Source: SYFY01 sp041752315
GTDB lineage: Bacteria; Pseudomonadota; Gammaproteobacteria; Pseudomonadales; Azotimanducaceae
Direction: 5' to 3'
Assembly: GCA_041752315.1 (NCBI GenBank)
Contig: JBGSHJ010000086.1
Span: 124,001-188,000 of the forward strand
DNA: 64,000 nucleotides
The position numbers were made by a program, and so were the translations under genes. Shown in pieces: positions 60,218-64,000 of the stretch. The first letter of the stretch is position 1. Each line of letters begins with the position of its first letter. The notes under the pieces were generated by a model. That model was given only the letters and a program-made list of their open reading frames with translations. It was not told the DNA's origin and did not search any database.

Positions 60218-61414
60218 GTGAACAGAATGCACCGCATGCGGATGTGGGCCATGGCGGCCGTCGCTCTGGCGGGTTTCACCCAAGCCGGTGAAGACGACTA
60301 TGCACTGCATTTCAGTGCGCATTTCAACGTCAGGGCGCAGGTCGTGGAGGCCCGCGTGCGGGTCGACCAGTCGAAAACGGCCATCGACTACATCGACTTT
60401 GCAGCGCCAGCCGAACACTTTGGCCATTTCAAGGGAGATGGCAAGGTCAAACTGGCCGGTGGCCGCGTACGCTGGACGATCCCAAGAACCGGAGGTGAGT
60501 TGCGCTGGGACTACACCGTCGATCGCAAACGAGGCTCGGGTTATGACGCACGTCTGACGGACAAATGGGCGCTGCTGCGTCTGGATAGCGTTTTCCCCGG
60601 TGCCCGTGTCCGGACCAACAAATCCGCCGACCTGACCGCGACATTCGAGCTGTCTGGCCCCAAAGACTGGGCGATCGATACCCGGTATGGCCGGTGGCTT
60701 GGCCAAAGGCACGTTTTGCCGGTCGACTCGGACACTCGTTACCGGCGACCAGACGGATGGATCATTGCCGGCGAACTTGGCATTCGTCGCGATGACATTG
60801 CCGGCAGGAAGGTCGCGATCGCCGCGCCGATGGGTGAAGACATCAGGCGGCTCGACACACTTGCCTATCTGTCCTGGACCATTCCAGAGCTGGTCAAGGT
60901 ATTTCCTGACCTGCCACCGAAACTGCTGATCGTGTCTGCGGGCAAACCCATGTGGCGAGGGGGCCTGTCGGGACCCGGTTCGCTGTTCCTGCATGCGGAT
61001 CGGCCGCTGATCAGCGAAAACAGAACCAGTCCCCTCCTGCATGAGCTGGTTCATGTGGCCAGCCGCCGTCGAATGGCCGATGGCGAAGACTGGTTGGTGG
61101 AAGGGCTCGCAGAGTATTACGCGATGGTGTTTCTCAAACGAAGTGGCGGCATAACCCAGAGGCGTTTTGATGAAGCGATCAACTGGCAGCGTGACTGGGC
61201 TGATCGCGAAGGCGGCAAACTCAGTCAGCCGTCACGAGGCCCGAACACGGCGCGTGCTGTCGTCAAGCTGGCCGAACTGGATCAACGCCTGCCCGGCGGT
61301 CTGGATGCGTGGATTGCAAATGTGCCCAGGAACAGGAAGATCGATTGTGAATCTCTCGCCAGGTTTGCGGAGAAAACCAGGACGGTATTCTGGGGCTGCG
61401 ACATCGGTGGCTAA
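60218..61414 (+). CDS. Gluzincin-like zinc metalloprotease, secreted
   Basis: The 398-residue product has a probable signal peptide (MRMWAMAAVALAGFTQAG) and a beta-rich N-terminal half. A zinc motif HELVH lies at 275-279, followed by EDWLVEGLAEYYA with Glu295 and Glu299 as candidate third ligands. The HELxH...EGLAEYY layout is that of gluzincins of the M1/M61 type, with a shorter spacing than M1 aminopeptidases. I cannot name a closer family. It is probably periplasmic and its substrate is unknown. Confidence 0.7.
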   Translation: MNRMHRMRMWAMAAVALAGFTQAGEDDYALHFSAHFNVRAQVVEARVRVDQSKTAIDYIDFAAPAEHFGHFKGDGKVKLAGGRVRWTIPRTGGELRWDYTVDRKRGSGYDARLTDKWALLRLDSVFPGARVRTNKSADLTATFELSGPKDWAIDTRYGRWLGQRHVLPVDSDTRYRRPDGWIIAGELGIRRDDIAGRKVAIAAPMGEDIRRLDTLAYLSWTIPELVKVFPDLPPKLLIVSAGKPMWRGGLSGPGSLFLHADRPLISENRTSPLLHELVHVASRRRMADGEDWLVEGLAEYYAMVFLKRSGGITQRRFDEAINWQRDWADREGGKLSQPSRGPNTARAVVKLAELDQRLPGGLDAWIANVPRNRKIDCESLARFAEKTRTVFWGCDIGG

Positions 61415-61444
61415 TTCAGGCGCGGCAGTTGCCGCCAATGGTTC

Positions 61445-61879
61445 ATGACGATCGGCATTCGTCCGGCCATGGTGGCAGACATGCAGGGGTTGCAGGCTTT
61501 GCTGGACGAGGTGTACAGGAACGCCTTCTGGTTGCCATCGTCCGCGAGTCGTTCATTGGACATCACGATGGTGACCAAAGGCGAGCGAATGACGGTTGCC
61601 GTCAATCGGGCCGGACAAATTGTTGGCCTGGTATCGGTTTATGAAGCCGATGCCTTCATCCACCACCTCTATGTGGCTGCAGCCTGTCATCGGCAAGGTA
61701 TCGGTACGCAGTTGCTCGATTCACTTCAGACTTGGCTGGCGTGGCCATGGCGACTGAAGTGCGTCTGCGCGAATACGCCTGCGCTTGCGTTTTATGCGGC
61801 TCAGGGCTGGGTGATCGAAGCAGACGGTATCGGCGGGGAAGGCCCCTATTTTCAGCTCGTCAAACACAGGCCCGTTTGA
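61445..61879 (+). CDS. GNAT family N-acetyltransferase
   Basis: A 144-residue acetyltransferase with the GNAT fold. It starts MTIGIRPAMVADMQGLQALLDE. The strand-4 region IVGLVSVYEADAFIHHLYVAAACHRQGIGTQLL contains the acetyl-CoA-binding RQGIGT loop. The end is ALAFYAAQGWVIEADGIGGEGPYFQLVKH. The substrate is unknown. It lies 30 bases after the protease-like gene and three bases before the next small gene, so all three may be cotranscribed. Confidence 0.9.
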   Translation: MTIGIRPAMVADMQGLQALLDEVYRNAFWLPSSASRSLDITMVTKGERMTVAVNRAGQIVGLVSVYEADAFIHHLYVAAACHRQGIGTQLLDSLQTWLAWPWRLKCVCANTPALAFYAAQGWVIEADGIGGEGPYFQLVKHRPV

Positions 61880-61881
61880 TC

Positions 61882-62121
61882 ATGATGCACGAGCCTTCAG
61901 ATCTCGGCTTTACCTACAAGGTTCGCAAGTCGGGTGATGTAGAAATCCTGCATCACGGGAAAATTGCCTCGACGCTTCGCGGCCGCGATGCTGCCACTTT
62001 TGTCGGCAAGGCTGAGTGCGGGAGCTTCACCCAGATCCAGTTGTTGATGGCGCGGGTAACCGGCAACTACAGACATGGCAATGAACGGAGTGCAAAACAG
62101 AAGTCCAGGGTGCGTTCTTGA
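61882..62121 (+). CDS. Small conserved-type hypothetical protein
   Basis: A 79-residue protein (MMHEPSDLGFTYKVRKSGDVEIL, HHGKIASTLRGRDAATF, IQLLMARVTGNYRHGNER). The sequence resembles a group of small proteins of unknown function seen in Pseudomonas-type genomes, with a beta-rich first half and a C-terminal GNYxxGNER motif. That resemblance is from memory and not computed. It begins three bases after the GNAT gene. Short 11-bp tandem repeats follow its stop. Confidence 0.7.
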   Translation: MMHEPSDLGFTYKVRKSGDVEILHHGKIASTLRGRDAATFVGKAECGSFTQIQLLMARVTGNYRHGNERSAKQKSRVRS

Positions 62122-62124
62122 ACG

Positions 62125-62157
62125 GGAAGAGAACAGGAAGAGAACAGGAGGAGAACG
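62125..62157 (+). repeat. Tandem repeat, three 11-bp units
   Basis: GGAAGAGAACA occurs at 62125-62135 and 62136-62146, with a variant GGAGGAGAACG at 62147-62157. The array begins four bases after the stop of the small gene and lies in the 153-base gap before the VOC gene. Confidence 0.8.
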
Positions 62158-62274
62158 GACAGACGTCAGGGGTTCCATGGCGTGGCTGACCCATCGCAGT
62201 AGATCTTCCCACTCAAGACGGCGATGTGTTCATTACCCCGTTGTCTCAACCATCCGTATCGACCGAGGATCACC

Positions 62275-62643
62275 ATGACCAATCTTCATGTCACGGAAAT
62301 CAAGGCATTTGTGCCGGCCAGGGATTTTGAGGTCTCCAAGCAGTTCTACAGGGACCTTGGCTTCACGATGGCTTCGGAAGGCGGCGGGGTTGCATACTTT
62401 CACTTCGAGAAGGTCAGCTTTCTGTTGCAGGATTTCTGGGTGGAGTCGCTGGCGGAGAACTTCATGATGCACATCCTCGTCGAAGATGTGGATTCGTGGC
62501 GCAGTCACGTACTCGCTTCCGGCGTTGTGGCGAAGTACGACGTCAGGATAACGGCATTGGAGTCGCAACCCTGGAAAATGAGGGACTTTTGTCTTTTTGA
62601 TCCGTCGGGAGTGCTCTGGCGAATCGGACAGAATTCAGATTGA
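62275..62643 (+). CDS. VOC superfamily (glyoxalase/bleomycin-resistance fold) protein
   Basis: A 122-residue protein with the VOC fold: IKAFVPARDFEVSKQFYRDLGFTM, VAYFHFEKVSFLLQD, NFMMHILVEDVDSWRSHVL and RDFCLFDPSGVLWRIGQ. The metal-binding positions seen in glyoxalase I are not all clear. It may therefore be a binding or resistance-type protein rather than a glyoxalase. The ATG at 62275 is preceded by GAGGA. Two further small genes follow on the same strand. Confidence 0.88.
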   Translation: MTNLHVTEIKAFVPARDFEVSKQFYRDLGFTMASEGGGVAYFHFEKVSFLLQDFWVESLAENFMMHILVEDVDSWRSHVLASGVVAKYDVRITALESQPWKMRDFCLFDPSGVLWRIGQNSD

Positions 62644-62670
62644 AAACGGTCAACTCAGGAAGAGGTCCCG

Positions 62671-63105
62671 ATGACGCCCTTCACCCATGTTGAAGTTGCT
62701 GCAAAATTCGACGCGTATCCGACAAGAGTGCGTCGCAAGCTGATGGACATCAGGGAACTTGTTTTCCTGACAGCAGCGCAGACCGAAGGCGTCGGTGATC
62801 TGGAGGAAACACTGAAGTGGGGCGAGCCTGCCTACGTACCTAGGAACAAGAGCGGCTGTGCTGTCCGAATCGACTGGAAGTCGAAGGATCCCACACACTA
62901 CGCGATGTACTTCCTCTGCCAGACAAACCTTGTCGAGACTTTCAGAACCCTGTTTCCGGATGACTTCACGTTCGAAGGAAATCGGGCACTGGTGTTTTCA
63001 CTGGATGCCAGGGTGCCCACCAGGGCGCTGGCAATGTGCATTGCTGCGTCGTTCACTTACCACCGCAAGAAGCAGTTGCGGGTGCGTGGTCGAAGCGCGA
63101 AGTGA
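62671..63105 (+). CDS. DUF1801 domain protein
   Basis: A 144-residue protein with the DUF1801 (YdhG-like) core: VEVAAKFDAYPTRVRRKLMDIRELVF, EETLKWGEPAYVPRNKSGCAVRIDW, HYAMYFLCQTNLVETFRTLFP and GNRALVFSL. Function is unknown; related proteins resemble frataxin-fold or phosphoribosyl-related small proteins. AGGAAGAGG precedes the ATG. It lies 27 bases after the VOC gene. Confidence 0.85.
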   Translation: MTPFTHVEVAAKFDAYPTRVRRKLMDIRELVFLTAAQTEGVGDLEETLKWGEPAYVPRNKSGCAVRIDWKSKDPTHYAMYFLCQTNLVETFRTLFPDDFTFEGNRALVFSLDARVPTRALAMCIAASFTYHRKKQLRVRGRSAK

Positions 63106-63203
63106 AGGGCGAGGGTTTGTCAGGCAAGGGAGTAGCCCGCTCCCCGGGTGGGAACCCGTCCGGCTGCCGTTTTTTTTTCAACGACCGATGCCTTGGATCC
63201 GCG

Positions 63204-63524
63204 ATGACCAAAAAACTTCATCAGGCCTGGAAGGACAGATCAACCGGGGACATCTGCTATTGGGATACAGGATGTGGCGCCAGGCCACCAGGTTTGTCGG
63301 AAGGGTCGGAACTGCTGTGGGAGTTCGACGCAAGTTCTGGTGAGGAGGCAATGTCGATTCACTTCCTGAGATTGGGTCTTGCGCCATATCGGCCGTCCGG
63401 GGCGGCCGAGCCCTGTCCCGACTGTGGGGCCAGGTATTATCCTCTTGGGTACGCCGAGTGCTGGCGATGTGGATACTGCGGCAACAGTGGTTTGCCCTCT
63501 GCTTCGACCCCACAGACGGACTGA
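63204..63524 (+). CDS. Hypothetical protein with C-terminal zinc-ribbon-like cysteines
   Basis: A 106-residue frame (MTKKLHQAWKDRSTGDICYWD ... IHFLRLGLAPYRPSG). Its C-terminus has CPDCGARYYPLGYAECWRCGYCG, five cysteines spaced like a rubredoxin or zinc-ribbon knuckle. No family is recognised. The start at 63204 is uncertain because the upstream frame stays open across a poly-T stretch. It lies about 100 bases after the DUF1801 gene. Confidence 0.55.
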   Translation: MTKKLHQAWKDRSTGDICYWDTGCGARPPGLSEGSELLWEFDASSGEEAMSIHFLRLGLAPYRPSGAAEPCPDCGARYYPLGYAECWRCGYCGNSGLPSASTPQTD

Positions 63525-63610
63525 TTGGATCGGCAGGCAGCGGGGTTTTCCCGCGCTTCACCTTGCCCGGAGCCTCGTTATACTCCCTTGTCTGGAACCG
63601 GGAGATCCAC

Positions 63611-64000
63611 ATGTCCGCACTCGAAACCTTTCGCAATGAAACCCGCGCCTGGCTGGCATCCAATTGCCCGCCTGGAGCACGTGGACCAGGGCCGATTTCC
63701 AACGGCAGCACAAAGATCAGGATCAAGGACAAGGACACGCTCCTTTGGCTTGAACGCATGATCGAGCGCGGCTGGACCGTTCCTCACTGGCCAAGGGAAT
63801 ACGGGGGTGGTGGCCTTTCCAAGGACGAGTACGTGGTTGTCCTTGAAGAGATGCGACGTATTCATGCGAGACCCGCACTGTCCAGTTTTGGCACCAGCAT
63901 GATCGGTCCGACCCTGCTGGAGTTTGGTACCGAGGAACAGAAAAAGCGCCATCTGCCGCGAATCGCGCGCGCCGAGGTGGAGTGGTGCCAGGGTTACAGC
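63611..64000 (+). CDS. Acyl-CoA dehydrogenase, N-terminal part, cut by window end
   Basis: The frame begins ATG at 63611 (MSALETFRNETRAWLASNCPP) and runs past the window end, giving 130 codons. It contains VPHWPREYGGGGLSKDEYVVVLEEM, RPALSSFGTSMIGPTLLEFG, EEQKKRHLPRIARAE and VEWCQGYS. These match the N-terminal and first central part of the same acyl-CoA dehydrogenase type as the gene at 57196-58401 (WPREYGGTGW, YWCQGYSEPG). It is likely a paralogue with its own substrate range. Confidence 0.88.
   Translation, partial: MSALETFRNETRAWLASNCPPGARGPGPISNGSTKIRIKDKDTLLWLERMIERGWTVPHWPREYGGGGLSKDEYVVVLEEMRRIHARPALSSFGTSMIGPTLLEFGTEEQKKRHLPRIARAEVEWCQGYS

Overview
The window looks like the replication-origin region of a moderately GC-rich gammaproteobacterial chromosome. 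It begins with the classical order rsmG-mnmG-mnmE-yidC-yidD-rnpA-rpmH (all on the minus strand). An intergenic origin candidate with DnaA boxes follows, then dnaA-dnaN-recF-gyrB on the plus strand. Gene order from gyrB onward (gmhB, tag, acyltransferase, trkA, rsmB, fmt, def, LysM protein, dprA, aroE) matches what is known of Pseudomonas, as does thrB-DUF2782-polA and engB-cytochrome c4-dsbA. The glyQS genes expected between gmhB and tag, and sua5/qor/hemF expected between dprA and aroE, are missing here. I cannot assign a genus.

Layout. 1-6.3 kb: tRNA modification, membrane insertion, RNase P and L34. 6.3-7.0 kb: origin and dnaA leader, with several palindromes including one resembling a CsoR-family operator. 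7.0-13.1 kb: replication genes. 13.1-25.2 kb: housekeeping genes (GmhB, Tag, lipid A-type acyltransferase, TrkAH, RsmB, Fmt, Def, LysM, DprA, AroE, YheV-like). 25.3-33.8 kb: a complete aa3-type cytochrome c oxidase cluster with subunits II, I and III, assembly factors Cox11, Surf1 and Sco, a second Sco-like CxxxC protein, and heme A synthesis (CtaA, CtaB). 33.8-43.6 kb: homoserine kinase, DNA polymerase I, a MerC-like protein, oligopeptidase A, EngB, cytochrome c4, DsbA and a DNase I-fold phosphatase.

43.6-64 kb is more accessory. It holds a PQQ quinohemoprotein dehydrogenase predicted to be a lipoprotein, an OmpA-domain/coiled-coil pair, three related MFS exporters, a nucleotide pyrophosphatase-like enzyme, DNA polymerase II and a lipid gene group. 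That group comprises an alkylglycerol monooxygenase-like hydroxylase divergent from DUF1295, a glycerophosphodiesterase and an acyl-CoA dehydrogenase. The segment continues with ArfB, a gluzincin-like protease, small conserved proteins and a second acyl-CoA dehydrogenase cut by the window end.

I saw no tRNA, rRNA, insertion sequence, prophage or CRISPR array. The least explained signals are the origin-leader palindromes, three short tandem repeats at gene borders (30.0, 50.2 and 62.1 kb), a decayed-looking reading frame upstream of dprA, the unusual number of GTGA start/stop overlaps, and the possible ether-lipid catabolic group.
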